Assembly (NCBI RefSeq): GCF_041154455.1
Contig: NZ_AP028664.1
Coordinates: 1,923,001 to 1,987,000 of the forward strand
DNA length: 64,000 nt
Source of the DNA: Variovorax sp. V213
GTDB lineage: Bacteria > Pseudomonadota > Gammaproteobacteria > Burkholderiales > Burkholderiaceae_C
Direction: 5' to 3'
In this document: positions 44,125-52,737 of the stretch, piece after piece
How positions within the stretch are numbered: position 1 is the stretch's first letter
Layout: each line of letters starts with the position of its first letter
The notes under the pieces: model-generated
The model's database searches: none
The model's input: only the letters and a program-made list of their open reading frames with translations
What the model was told of the DNA's origin: nothing
Program-made: the position numbers and the translations under genes

Positions 44125-45351
44125 TCAGTCGGCGCCCAGTTGCAAGCGGCTGGGCAGGCGTTTTTCGATCGCGGACTTGAGCAGCGCCGCCGAGCGGAAG
44201 ATGCCGTGCGCGAACTTGCCGTAGGGCAGCGTGAGAAAGAGCCCCATCACCACGCCCAGGTGCACCGCGAGCAGCAGCGCCATGAAGGCGGTGTCGCGCC
44301 AGGCGAGCAGGGCCAGGCCGGTGGCGCTGGTGAGCAGCAGCAGCGCGATGAAGCCGCGGTCCATCGGCCGCTGCGCCACGTCGCCGTGGGCCGCGTTGCG
44401 CCGCAGGTTCATGCACAGCAAGCCGATCGGCCCGATCACCAGGCCGATGCCGCCCGCGGTGCCCAGCAGCACCGGCAGGCTCGTGAGCGCATAGGGTGCA
44501 TGCAGGCCGAGCAGGTAGTGGTAGAGCGTCGCCACGCAGGTGGAGGCGAAGCACAGCATGAAGCCGTAGAAGGTGAAGTGGTGAAAGCGCCGGCGCCAGA
44601 GCGTGAAGCGGTCGTCCTCGTTGTTGCAGCCCTCGCCATGGCCGCCGCCCAGGTAGGTGAGGCGCAGCGCGTCGTGCGCGGCCTCGGCGCTCGCGGCGGC
44701 GCGCACGCCTGCCACTTCGGTGGGCGCGTTCTCCTGCGCCGGCGACACCTCGCGCCAGAAGCGCCGCACGCCCATCGCCAATGCGAACAGCACGAAGGCG
44801 AACACCGCGCCGAACACCAGCGCGAGAAAGTTGTGCGGAAAGATCGCGTAGAAGTTACCGGCGAGCGGCTCGTGCAGCAGTGCGCCCGTCATCGCCACCG
44901 CCAGCACGAGGAACAGCGCGAGCCCGCCGGCCAGGGCCAGCGCCACGGTGAGGCCGGCTTTCCTGTACAGCGCGCCCATCGCAGGCGGCCAGGCGTAGTC
45001 GTGGTAGGTCTGCATGCGCACCTGCGCCATCGCTTGTGGCACGTTGACCGCGAACTCATGCGGCGGCGCGTACTGGCAGGCATGCAGGCAGGAGCCGCAG
45101 TTGTGGCACAGGTTGGCGAGGTAGTGCGTGTCGGCCTTGCCGAACTCCAGCCGCCGCGTCATCGCGGGGAACACCGCGCAAAAGCCTTCGCAGTAACGGC
45201 AGGCGTTGCAGATCTGCAGGATGCGCGCCACTTCGCCTTCGCTGGCGGTCAGCGGCAGCGCGGGGCGGATGGGGATCACGCGCGCCGGGGCGCTGCCGAT
45301 GCCGTCGGCATCTGCACGGGCGCGTGCGACGAGATCAGTGAGCGGCTGCAA
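44125..45351 (-). CDS. tcuB: TcuB-like iron-sulfur membrane protein
   Basis: The 408-residue protein begins with two cysteine clusters: CNACRYCEGFCAVFP (near 48-60) and CHNCGSCLHACQYAPPHEF (near 82-100), which bind two 4Fe-4S centres. About six membrane helices follow in the C-terminal 290 residues, with His residues suited to haem. In Salmonella TcuB reoxidises the flavin of TcuA and passes electrons to the quinone pool during tricarballylate use. The start overlaps tcuA by 17 bases. No tcuC transporter gene adjoins it here. Confidence 0.9.
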   Translation of the reverse strand: MQPLTDLVARARADADGIGSAPARVIPIRPALPLTASEGEVARILQICNACRYCEGFCAVFPAMTRRLEFGKADTHYLANLCHNCGSCLHACQYAPPHEFAVNVPQAMAQVRMQTYHDYAWPPAMGALYRKAGLTVALALAGGLALFLVLAVAMTGALLHEPLAGNFYAIFPHNFLALVFGAVFAFVLFALAMGVRRFWREVSPAQENAPTEVAGVRAAASAEAAHDALRLTYLGGGHGEGCNNEDDRFTLWRRRFHHFTFYGFMLCFASTCVATLYHYLLGLHAPYALTSLPVLLGTAGGIGLVIGPIGLLCMNLRRNAAHGDVAQRPMDRGFIALLLLTSATGLALLAWRDTAFMALLLAVHLGVVMGLFLTLPYGKFAHGIFRSAALLKSAIEKRLPSRLQLGAD

Positions 45352-46762
45352 GGGCTGTCTCCAGGGAATTCTTCGATAGGTTCTTGGCGGCGCGCGCCGC
45401 CTGCGTGCCGGCGATGCGGCCGAAGGCCGTGCCGATGCTCATGCCGACACCGGCCGTGTAGCCCTTGCCCAGCACGTTGCCGGCCATCATTTCGCCGGCC
45501 ACGAACAGGTTGGGGCTGGGCCGGCCGTTGAAGCGCACCGCGGCGGTCTCGTCCACCTTCAGGCCCAGGTAGGTGAAGGTGATGCCGGGCCGCACCGGGT
45601 AGGCGTAGAAGGGCGCGGTGTCGAGCGGGCGCGCCCAGTGCGTCTTGGCAGGTTCGATGCCCTCGGTGTGGCAGTCGTCGAGCGCGGTGTGGTCGAAGCG
45701 GCCGACGCGGCAGGCGGCGTTGTAGTCCTGCACGGTGCGTACGAAGGCGGCTTCGTCGAGGCCGATCTTCTGCGCCAGTTCGCCGAGCGTGTTCGCCTGT
45801 GTGCCGGCGAACACCGGCGGCATGAAGCGACCGACTGCCTTCTGGTCGATGATCGACCAGGCAATCTGCCCCGGCTGCTGCGCCACCAGCCGGCCCCAGA
45901 TCGCATAGCGCTTGGGCCAGAAGTCTTCGCCCTCGTCGTAGAAGCGCCGCGCTTCGCGGTTGACCACCACGCCGAGCGACACGCAATCGATGCGCGTACA
46001 GATGCCGCCGTCGTAGAGCGGGGCGCGCGCGTCGATGGCCACCATGTGGCCTTGCGACGGATCGCCGACGCTGTCGGCGCCCGCTTCGATCATGGACTTG
46101 AGCAGCACGCCCTGGTTGAAGCGCGTGCCGCGGACGAGGAAGTTGTCGGCCGGCCATTCGCCGCGTTCGTTCTGGCCCCAGGCCTCGCGCAGCCATTCGC
46201 GGTTCGATTCGAAGCCCCCGGCAGCCAGCACGCAGCTCCTCGCCTCGACGCGCTCGCCGGCTTCGGTCCGCACGGCCACGAAGCGGTCGCCGTCGAGCTC
46301 CACCGACGCCACGGGCGTGTCGTAGCGGATCTGGACCCCCAGCCTTTCGGCGCTGCGGAAATAGGCGTTCACCAGCGCCTTGCCGCCGCCCATGAAGAAA
46401 GCGTTGGTGCGCGCGACGTGCAACGCGCCCGAGAGCGGCGGCTGGAAGTGCACGCCGTGGCTGCGCATCCAGTCGCGGCAGTTCGACGAGGCGCGGATCA
46501 CCAGGCGTGCCAGGTGCTCGTCGGTGAGCCCGCCGGTCACTTTCAGCAGGTCTTGCCAGTATTCCTCTTCGGGGTAGGCATCGACCAGCACGTCCTGCGG
46601 CGCGTCGTGCATGCAGCGCAGGTTGCGGGTGTGCTGCGAATTGCCGCCGCGCCACGCCTTCGGTGATGCTTCGAGCAGCAGCACCGAGGCGCCGGCCTCG
46701 CGCGCCATCAGCGCAGCGCACAGCGCGGCATTGCCGCCGCCGACAACCAATACGTCTATCAC
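45335..46762 (-). CDS. tcuA: FAD-dependent tricarballylate dehydrogenase
   Basis: The 475-residue flavoprotein has the N-terminal FAD motif VLVVGGGNAALCAALMAREAG, the fumarate-reductase/succinate-dehydrogenase-like domain with GGNSQHTRNLRCMHD and GGFESNREW, and the C-terminal VAGEMMAGNVLGKGYTAGVGMSIGTAFGRIAG. TcuA oxidises tricarballylate to cis-aconitate for entry to the TCA cycle. Fused spacing with tcuB supports the name. A related FAD-binding dehydrogenase with another substrate cannot be excluded. Confidence 0.9.
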   Translation of the reverse strand: MIDVLVVGGGNAALCAALMAREAGASVLLLEASPKAWRGGNSQHTRNLRCMHDAPQDVLVDAYPEEEYWQDLLKVTGGLTDEHLARLVIRASSNCRDWMRSHGVHFQPPLSGALHVARTNAFFMGGGKALVNAYFRSAERLGVQIRYDTPVASVELDGDRFVAVRTEAGERVEARSCVLAAGGFESNREWLREAWGQNERGEWPADNFLVRGTRFNQGVLLKSMIEAGADSVGDPSQGHMVAIDARAPLYDGGICTRIDCVSLGVVVNREARRFYDEGEDFWPKRYAIWGRLVAQQPGQIAWSIIDQKAVGRFMPPVFAGTQANTLGELAQKIGLDEAAFVRTVQDYNAACRVGRFDHTALDDCHTEGIEPAKTHWARPLDTAPFYAYPVRPGITFTYLGLKVDETAAVRFNGRPSPNLFVAGEMMAGNVLGKGYTAGVGMSIGTAFGRIAGTQAARAAKNLSKNSLETALAAAH

Positions 46763-46839
46763 TCGTGGGTCTCCTTGGAATCCAGGAGACTTTAGGGAGA
46801 GCGGCCTTCATCCGAAAGGCCGAAAGAGGCAACGGGTGT

Positions 46840-47766
46840 TCAGTCCTGGTGAAGACTGGCGCCGGCCCAGCGCCCCTCGCGCACCAGGGCGCGGGCGGTG
46901 TCGACAAGCACCACGCGCGCCGCCAGTGCGGCCGGCGAAAGCTCGTCGTCGGACAGGCTCACCAGCAGGTTGTCGCGGCCCACGTGCGCATCGCTGATCT
47001 GCGTGAGCTGAAGGTCGTCGCGGTCATGGCGGGCGGTGGCGGCGCCGGGCTGGATGGTGGCGCCGTAGCCCGCGCGCACCGCGTCCATCAGCAGCGCCAG
47101 GCCATCCACCTCGGCGACGATGCGCGGCTGGATGCGGGCCCGGGCGAAGGCCGCCATCAGCGTGGCGCGCAGGCCGTGGCTGCCGCTGGGCAGGATGAGC
47201 GGCAGTTCGGCCAGTTGCGACAGCCGCACCTTGGCGCCGGGCGGGCGCTGCGCGAGATTGGGCGATGCGATCACGAACAGCTTTTCCGCCAGCAGCGGCA
47301 GCACGCTCCAGCGCCGCGGCGTGTCGGTCTGAAACAGCACCGCCAGGTCGAGCTGGCGCGCCTGCAGCATGGTGGTGAGGTGGCCTGAGAGCGCCTCGAC
47401 CATGTGCAGCCGCACCTCGGGGTAGCGCTCCCGCATGGCGCGCATCAGCGGCACGCCGAGCACGGCGGCGGTGGTGGGCGCGAGGCCCACGCTCACATGG
47501 CCCGAGAGGCGCGCCTGCTGCGCCGCGCGCACCGCGTCGTCGGCATGCCGCAGCGTGAGCTGCGCCTGCTGCAGGAAGGCCAGGCCCGCATCGGTGGGCG
47601 TCACGCCCGTCGAGTTGCGCTGCAAGAGCCGTGTGGAGAGCTCGCCCTCCAGCCGGCTGATCTGCTGGCTCAGCGCCGAAGTGACCACGCCCAGCTCGAC
47701 GGCTGCGCGGCCCATGCTGCGAAGCTCGCAGACCTTGACGAAGTAGCGCAGTTGCCTCAGTTCCAT
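46840..47766 (-). CDS. tcuR: LysR-family regulator, probable TcuR
   Basis: The 308-residue protein has the N-terminal LysR helix-turn-helix (MELRQLRYFVKVCELRSMGRAAVELGVVTSALSQQISRLE, in part) and a C-terminal inducer-binding domain (about 90-300). Unlike most LysR genes it is on the same strand as, and 77 bases upstream of, the genes it should control. TcuR activates tcuABC with tricarballylate as ligand in Salmonella. The name here is by context. Confidence 0.82.
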   Translation of the reverse strand: MELRQLRYFVKVCELRSMGRAAVELGVVTSALSQQISRLEGELSTRLLQRNSTGVTPTDAGLAFLQQAQLTLRHADDAVRAAQQARLSGHVSVGLAPTTAAVLGVPLMRAMRERYPEVRLHMVEALSGHLTTMLQARQLDLAVLFQTDTPRRWSVLPLLAEKLFVIASPNLAQRPPGAKVRLSQLAELPLILPSGSHGLRATLMAAFARARIQPRIVAEVDGLALLMDAVRAGYGATIQPGAATARHDRDDLQLTQISDAHVGRDNLLVSLSDDELSPAALAARVVLVDTARALVREGRWAGASLHQD

Positions 47767-47849
47767 GCCCGCATCATCGCGCAGATAAAAAAATGGCTGC
47801 CGGCACCTGTCGCGCAGGCGCTGGCAGCCGTGTAAACCGGGATCGGCGC

Positions 47850-48617
47850 TTATTGCTTGTAGCTGCCGTCGATGCGGTCGAGCTTGCGGATCAGCGACGG
47901 CCAGACGAACTGCCCGCCCAGGCCGCCGGTCTGCACCTTCATGGCCTGGCCCACGCCTTCGACGATCTTCGGGTTCACCTGCGTGAGTTCGCCGCCGCCC
48001 GACTGCGCCGCAATCTGGATCTGGCAGGTGTTCTCGAAGGTGTACATCGAAAGAAAGGCGTCCGCAATGGTCTTGCCGCAGGTGAGCAGGCCGTGGTTGC
48101 GCAGCATGAGGAAATTGGCGCTGCCCATGTCGGCCTGAAGGCGCGGCTTCTCGTCGTCGCGGAAGGCCACGCCTTCATAGTCGTGGTAGGCCAGCGAAGC
48201 CAGCACGAAGGTCGATTGCTGGCTGATCGGCAGCACGCCGTTCTTCTGCGCGCTCACGGCAATGCCGGCCTTGGTGTGGGTGTGCAGCACGCACTGGATG
48301 TCTTCGCGCGCGGCGTGCACCGCGCTGTGGATCACGAAGCCCGCCGGGTTCACCGGGTAGGGCGACTCGATGATCTTGTTGCACTGCTGGTCGACCTTGA
48401 CCAGGCTCGACGCGGTGATCTCGTCGAACATGAGCCCATAGGGGTTGATGAGGAAGTGGTGCTCGGGCCCGGGGATGCGCGCGCTGATGTGCGTGAACAC
48501 CAGGTCACTCCAGCCGTAGAGCGCCACCAGGCGATAGCAGGCGGCAAGGTCGACGCGGAGTTGCCATTCTTCGGCGGACACGAGTTTCTGGATTTCTGGT
48601 TGGGAGGCTGCGTTCAT
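47850..48617 (-). CDS. Class II aldolase/adducin-family protein
   Basis: The 255-residue protein has the zinc-site motifs of class II aldolases: VLHTHTKAGIAVSA (two His) and LRNHGLLTCGKTI (third His), with FTHISARIPG near residue 40. The family includes fuculose- and ribulose-phosphate aldolases/epimerases, but this adducin-like branch is broad and the substrate is unknown. It lies 34 bases after the HD-domain gene, so the two form an operon. Confidence 0.85.
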   Translation of the reverse strand: MNAASQPEIQKLVSAEEWQLRVDLAACYRLVALYGWSDLVFTHISARIPGPEHHFLINPYGLMFDEITASSLVKVDQQCNKIIESPYPVNPAGFVIHSAVHAAREDIQCVLHTHTKAGIAVSAQKNGVLPISQQSTFVLASLAYHDYEGVAFRDDEKPRLQADMGSANFLMLRNHGLLTCGKTIADAFLSMYTFENTCQIQIAAQSGGGELTQVNPKIVEGVGQAMKVQTGGLGGQFVWPSLIRKLDRIDGSYKQ

Positions 48618-48651
48618 GGTGGGTGTTTCCTTCTCGGGTTCCTTGTCGGGT

Positions 48652-49242
48652 TCAGGCGGCCGCCGGTTCTTTCATCGCGGCCTTGTAGATGCTCTGCTTC
48701 GGCTCGGCCATCAGGCGTTGCAGCATGGGTTCGAACTCGCTGATGGGCAGCGTCTCGGCCTTGGGGTCGAAGGCCGGGTTGTCGTACAGCGCGCAGAACT
48801 CGGCCGTGCGCTCGTAGTGCGCATGGCTCTTGAAGTTGTCGCGCATGTCGCGGTCCAGGCCGATGTGATGAAAGAAATAGTGGCCCTGGAAAATGCCGTG
48901 GTGCTGCACCATCCAGTGGTTGGCTTCGCTCACGAAGGGCTTGAGAATGGCCGCGGCAATGTCGGGGTGGTTGAAGCTGCCGAGCGTGTCGCCGATATCG
49001 TGCAGCAGCGCGCACACCACGTACTCCTCGTCACGGCCGTCGCGCAGTGCGCGCGTCGCGGTCTGCAGCGAATGGGTGTAGCGGTCGACCGGAAAGCCGC
49101 CGTAGTCGCCTTCGAGGATCTGCAGGTGCTTGATCACGCGCGCGGGCAGGCCGCCCGCAAACTGCCTGAACTCGCCGCCGATCAGTTGCCAGTCCTCGCG
49201 CGTGCTCTCCTGCATGCTCCTGAAACTTGCCCGTTCGCTCAT
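48652..49242 (-). CDS. HD-domain protein, possibly a diiron oxygenase
   Basis: From MSERASFRSMQEST the protein has 196 residues. HD-type metal ligands are visible: H in YTHSLQTATRAL, HD in CALLHDIGDTLG, then HHGIFQGHYFFHHIGLDRD, and a late D in CALYDNPAFDPKAE. This order and short length match the PhnZ/TmpB group of HD oxygenases, which cleave 1-hydroxy-phosphonates with a mixed-valent diiron centre, better than cyclic-nucleotide phosphodiesterases. It may instead be a phosphohydrolase. Coupling to a class II aldolase gene suggests a small catabolic route whose substrate is not evident. Confidence 0.75.
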   Translation of the reverse strand: MSERASFRSMQESTREDWQLIGGEFRQFAGGLPARVIKHLQILEGDYGGFPVDRYTHSLQTATRALRDGRDEEYVVCALLHDIGDTLGSFNHPDIAAAILKPFVSEANHWMVQHHGIFQGHYFFHHIGLDRDMRDNFKSHAHYERTAEFCALYDNPAFDPKAETLPISEFEPMLQRLMAEPKQSIYKAAMKEPAAA

Positions 49243-49291
49243 CGTGTCGTCTCCATGTTCTCGGGGGATGCCGGCCACTGTAGACCTGTGC

Positions 49292-49321
49292 TTGACGTTC
49301 AACTGTCTTGAATTTGACAAT
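49292..49321 (+). promoter_or_regulatory. Candidate promoter with internal TTCAA/TTGAA dyad
   Basis: TTGACG (49,292-49,297) and GACAAT (49,316-49,321) are spaced 18 bases, 55 bases before the Crp-family start. TTCAA-N5-TTGAA (49,298-49,312) lies between them, so a bound regulator would block the promoter. It resembles Crp/Fnr half-sites loosely, and autoregulation is plausible. Confidence 0.45.
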
Positions 49322-49375
49322 GCAAGGCTCTGGTAAACCCCCGCCCCGAGGCGTCTTCGAGGCAATTTCTCCCGC

Positions 49376-50095
49376 ATGGCCGCTCCCAAGCTGCGTCTTT
49401 CCGCTCCGCATCGCGCCGCAATGGAGCGCAACCCCTGGTTCACCAGCATGCCGCGTGCACAGCGCGAGGCGCTGGTGGGCGCGGCCGAACTGATTCACGT
49501 GCGGCGCGGCGCCATGGTGTTTCGCCAGGGCGATCCGGTGCATGCGGCGGGCGGTGGCTTCTATGGGCTGGCGGCAGGCACCATAAAGATCTCGTCGCTG
49601 CGGCAGGATGGGCGCGAAGCTATCCTCGCAGTGCTGGAGCCGGGCAACTGGTTCGGCGAAATCACGCTCATCGACGGCTCGCCGCGCACGCACGACGCGA
49701 CCGCGCTGGAATCGCTCGATCTGCTCGTGGTGCCGCCGGAGGCCTTCGCCTACCAGATGCGCGACGTGGTCTTTGCGAACGCCATTGCGGCGATGCTGGC
49801 GGCGCGCGTGCGCATGCTCTACGGCCTGACCGAAGATGCCACGCTGCGCAGCCTGCGCGCGCGCGTGGCGCACCGGATCTTGGTGCTGGCGCGAGGCGAT
49901 GCCACGCAATCGGTGCATTTGCGCAGTACGCTGATGCTGCCGCAGGAGGCGCTGGCCATGATGCTCGGCGTCTCGCGGCAGACGCTCTCGAAAGAGCTCA
50001 ACGCACTCGCGCGCGACGAGGTGATTTCGCTGGGCTACGGGCGCATCGACCTGTTGTCGGTCGAGGCGCTGCAGTCGCTGGTCAGGAGCGGATAG
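49376..50095 (+). CDS. Crp/Fnr-family transcriptional regulator
   Basis: The 239-residue protein has the cyclic-nucleotide-binding beta-roll (about 20-140; VLEPGNWFGEITLIDGSPRTHDATAL matches the phosphate-cassette region) and a C-terminal HTH (LPQEALAMMLGVSRQTLSKELNAL near 180-205). No N-terminal Cys cluster exists, so it is not an oxygen-sensing Fnr. It is divergent from the HD/aldolase operon across 133 bases and likely controls it. Confidence 0.87.
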   Translation: MAAPKLRLSAPHRAAMERNPWFTSMPRAQREALVGAAELIHVRRGAMVFRQGDPVHAAGGGFYGLAAGTIKISSLRQDGREAILAVLEPGNWFGEITLIDGSPRTHDATALESLDLLVVPPEAFAYQMRDVVFANAIAAMLAARVRMLYGLTEDATLRSLRARVAHRILVLARGDATQSVHLRSTLMLPQEALAMMLGVSRQTLSKELNALARDEVISLGYGRIDLLSVEALQSLVRSG

Positions 50096-50096
50096 C

Positions 50097-51254
50097 TCAG
50101 CGCAGCACGCGGCCGTCGGCCGAGATGCTGATCAGGTCGATGTTCCTGGACGGATCGCGCAGGCCGGGGCGCAGGTTGACCCGAAAGCCGCCCACGTCGT
50201 AATCGGTCATGGCGGTCATTACGCGCTGCAGGCTCGCCGTCGTGAAGCCGCGCCCCGCGCGGCGCACCGCTTCGCCCACCACCTTGGCCGCAATGAAACC
50301 CTCGAGCCCTTCGTACGAAGGCGTCTGGTCGGAGTTGTCGACCGCGGCGCGGTACTCCTTGACGATGGGAATGGCCGAGGGCCGTGGCGATGGCACCACC
50401 TGCGAGATCACGATGCCGCCGATGTCCTTGCCCAACTCGGCGTAGAGCGGATCGATGCCCACGATCGAGAACGCCATGAAGTTGCCGGAATAGCCGCTCT
50501 TGCGCAGCTTGCGGATCGCGTTGGCGGTGGTGCCCGAGAGCGATACCAGCACGATGGCCTGCGGCGTCTGCTGCTGCACCGTCTTCAGCGCCGCGTCGAG
50601 CTTGTCGCCGCCCGCAGGAACCATGGCCGTGGCAACCAGCGCGGGGAGCTTGAGTTCGGTGATGGCCTGCTGCACGGCCGCCAGGCCGGCGCGGCCCATG
50701 GCGTCGTCGTCGCCCACCAGCGCGATGCGGGTCTGCCCCACGGTGGCGCACTGGCGCACGATCTTCAAGGCCTCGTCGATCATCCCCGGGCGGACGTGGA
50801 ACACGTTCGGGTGGCTTGCCTCGCGCAGTGAGTCGGCTGCGGCAAAGGGCGCGAACAGCAGGCTGCCTTGCTGCGCGGCCACACTGGCTCCGGCATCGCT
50901 GCTGGCGGTGCCCACGAAGCCGAACAGCATGTCGGCCTTGTCGGCGCCAAGCAGCGTGCGGGCGTTGGCCGCGGCGCGGCTCGCGTCATAGCCGTCGTCG
51001 AGCTGCAGCAGCTTGAGTTGGAGGCCGCTGGCAGCATTGCGCTCGTTGAAGTCGCCCACGGCCAGCCGGCTGCCGGCCGCGAAGGCCAGGCCGATCTCGC
51101 CGGCCGCACCGGTCAAGGGCACCGACTGGCCCAGCAGCACCACCCGCGCGCCCGGGGCTGCCTTGGTGGATTGCGAGAGCGCCGGAAGCGGAAGGCTGCC
51201 GCCCAGCAGCATTGCCCCGCACGCCTGCACCAGTTTCCTTCGAGAACCGTTCAT
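50097..51254 (-). CDS. Branched-chain amino acid-type ABC substrate-binding protein
   Basis: From MNGSRRKLVQACGAML it has 385 residues with an RRK-containing signal sequence ending near ALSQ (residue 28). The Peripla_BP_6 fold follows: VVLLGQSVPLTGAAGEIGLAFAAGSRLAVGDFNERNAASGLQLKLLQLDDGYDASRAAANARTLL in segments, and GFVGTASSDAGASVA. Such receptors bind leucine-like or aromatic compounds for LivHMGF systems or act in chemotaxis. No permease genes adjoin it. It converges with the Crp-family gene, 1 base between the stops. Confidence 0.85.
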   Translation of the reverse strand: MNGSRRKLVQACGAMLLGGSLPLPALSQSTKAAPGARVVLLGQSVPLTGAAGEIGLAFAAGSRLAVGDFNERNAASGLQLKLLQLDDGYDASRAAANARTLLGADKADMLFGFVGTASSDAGASVAAQQGSLLFAPFAAADSLREASHPNVFHVRPGMIDEALKIVRQCATVGQTRIALVGDDDAMGRAGLAAVQQAITELKLPALVATAMVPAGGDKLDAALKTVQQQTPQAIVLVSLSGTTANAIRKLRKSGYSGNFMAFSIVGIDPLYAELGKDIGGIVISQVVPSPRPSAIPIVKEYRAAVDNSDQTPSYEGLEGFIAAKVVGEAVRRAGRGFTTASLQRVMTAMTDYDVGGFRVNLRPGLRDPSRNIDLISISADGRVLR

Positions 51255-51358
51255 GTGCCACCTTCTGTACAAATTAGTAAAAAAGTGTAGCAAGTTCGAT
51301 GCCTGTGCGGAATGCTCCCGCACCCTAAGGTTCTCGCGCGGCGGTTTCCGTGGCCTCT

Positions 51359-51898
51359 TCAGTCGGCGTCGGGCGGCAGCAACAGCGGCCCGCAGTTCTC
51401 GTCGGCAACGAACACCGCGACCAGCTTGGCGGGGCGCACCGGATCGGGGTTCTCCGCAAAGAGATGCAGCGTGCGCGGCGGCTCGAAGAAGGTCTCGCCG
51501 CTCTTGTAGGTGCCCACCGGCCCGCCGCCAAGCTGCGAGCGGATCGTGCCCTCGAGAATGACCGCAGTCACCGAGCCCGGATGCCGGTGGGCCGGCGAAT
51601 AGGCGAGCGGCGGAAAGTCGACGAGAACCGTGGTGACCGACTTGCCCGGCACATTCGGAAGCGCCTCGCACGAAAGCACCTTGACCGAGGTCGCTGGCCT
51701 GGCATCGACACCCGAGCCCGCAGGTGCCGGGGCCGACGAGAACATTGGCCGGGCCACGCTGCTGCACACATCGGCGAACCATTGCGCCGCCTCCTGCCGG
51801 TTGCCGTGTGGCATCAGCGCCCAGCCGGCGGCCAGCACGAGGGAGAGCGCCGCAATGCCGGCGCCGAGCTGGCCGCGATGAAGCCGGGACGCCTTCAC
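51359..51898 (-). CDS. Membrane-anchored cupin-domain protein
   Basis: The start is a GTG within a GTGA overlap with the epimerase stop, giving 179 residues. A membrane or signal segment lies at about 10-30 (GAGIAALSLVLAAGWALM). The cupin barrel (about 95-175) has AHRHPGSVTAVILEGTIRSQ, with the His-rich first motif, and TFFEPPRTLHLF, with the second. It probably sits outside the inner membrane and binds a metal. Its role with the epimerase partner is unknown. Confidence 0.75.
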   Translation of the reverse strand: MKASRLHRGQLGAGIAALSLVLAAGWALMPHGNRQEAAQWFADVCSSVARPMFSSAPAPAGSGVDARPATSVKVLSCEALPNVPGKSVTTVLVDFPPLAYSPAHRHPGSVTAVILEGTIRSQLGGGPVGTYKSGETFFEPPRTLHLFAENPDPVRPAKLVAVFVADENCGPLLLPPDAD

Positions 51899-52644
51899 GA
51901 CGCGGCTCCTTGCAGCGGACGCAGCCGCAGCGATGCGTGCCAGCCCAGATCGCGCTTCGCCTTTTCGCTGCTGATCTCGGGGTTGTCCTCGGCGATGTTG
52001 AAGACGCCGCCTTGCGCCTGCCGCAGCGCCAGCACCGCCGCCCAGGCCGCGGCCTCCACGTGGACGGGGCACACGCTCTTGGGCACGGCGTTCGAGGTGC
52101 CGGGGCCGTAGAACTGGCCATAGCGCAGCACCGTGCCCGTGATGCCCGGCGTGCCGAGCACGCTGCGCTCGAGTGCAGCCACGCCGTCCACGCTGACGCG
52201 GCGGCTGCCTTCGGCCTCGAGATCGAGCGGATGCTCTTCGACGTGGGGCAGGGGCCCCGGTGCGTAGACCCAGGCGATGCTCTGGGCCACCAGCCGGCGG
52301 CTGTCGGCCGCCAGTGCCGCGGCCACGAGGTTGCGCGTGCCTTCGCTGCGCACGCGTGCGTTGCGGTGTGCGGCATCGGCCATCAGCTTGGGATCGAGGT
52401 CGGGCGGGAGGTCGGTGAGTTGGTGGATCACGGCCATTGGCGCAATGCGCTTCAGCGCCACGCGCAGAGCTTCGGCGTCGAACACGTCGACGATGACCGG
52501 ACGTGCGCCGCGCGCCTCCAGCGCATACGCGCGTTCGGCGCGCCGGGTGCTGCCGTACACGGTATAGCCGGCCTCGATCAACAGCGGGACCAGCGCGCTG
52601 CCAATGGCGCCGGCCGCACCCGCGACAAATATCTTCTCGCTCAT
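51895..52644 (-). CDS. NAD(P)-dependent epimerase/reductase (extended SDR)
   Basis: The 249-residue protein has the cofactor motif IFVAGAAGAIGSALVPLL, a Tyr in VLRYGQFYGPGT and the SDR-type active-site region around VAQSIAWVYAPG. Ser and Tyr are spaced unlike classical SDRs, as in nucleotide-sugar-epimerase-like oxidoreductases. The substrate is unknown. It is co-transcribed with the cupin gene and divergent from the MocR-type regulator. Confidence 0.82.
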   Translation of the reverse strand: MSEKIFVAGAAGAIGSALVPLLIEAGYTVYGSTRRAERAYALEARGARPVIVDVFDAEALRVALKRIAPMAVIHQLTDLPPDLDPKLMADAAHRNARVRSEGTRNLVAAALAADSRRLVAQSIAWVYAPGPLPHVEEHPLDLEAEGSRRVSVDGVAALERSVLGTPGITGTVLRYGQFYGPGTSNAVPKSVCPVHVEAAAWAAVLALRQAQGGVFNIAEDNPEISSEKAKRDLGWHASLRLRPLQGAAS

Positions 52645-52737
52645 CGCATGTCCTTTTCTGCTGGCTGTTCGACGGGTCGAGCTTAGGTTTTCGATGCCCC
52701 ACTCGAAAGGGCCAAGATTCGTCAGAATGAATAGGCC

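Noticed and set aside
44012..48617. A tcuC transporter gene for the tricarballylate cluster
   Set aside because: None of the genes around tcuAB encodes a major-facilitator-type citrate/tricarballylate carrier. Uptake must be encoded elsewhere or the substrate differs.
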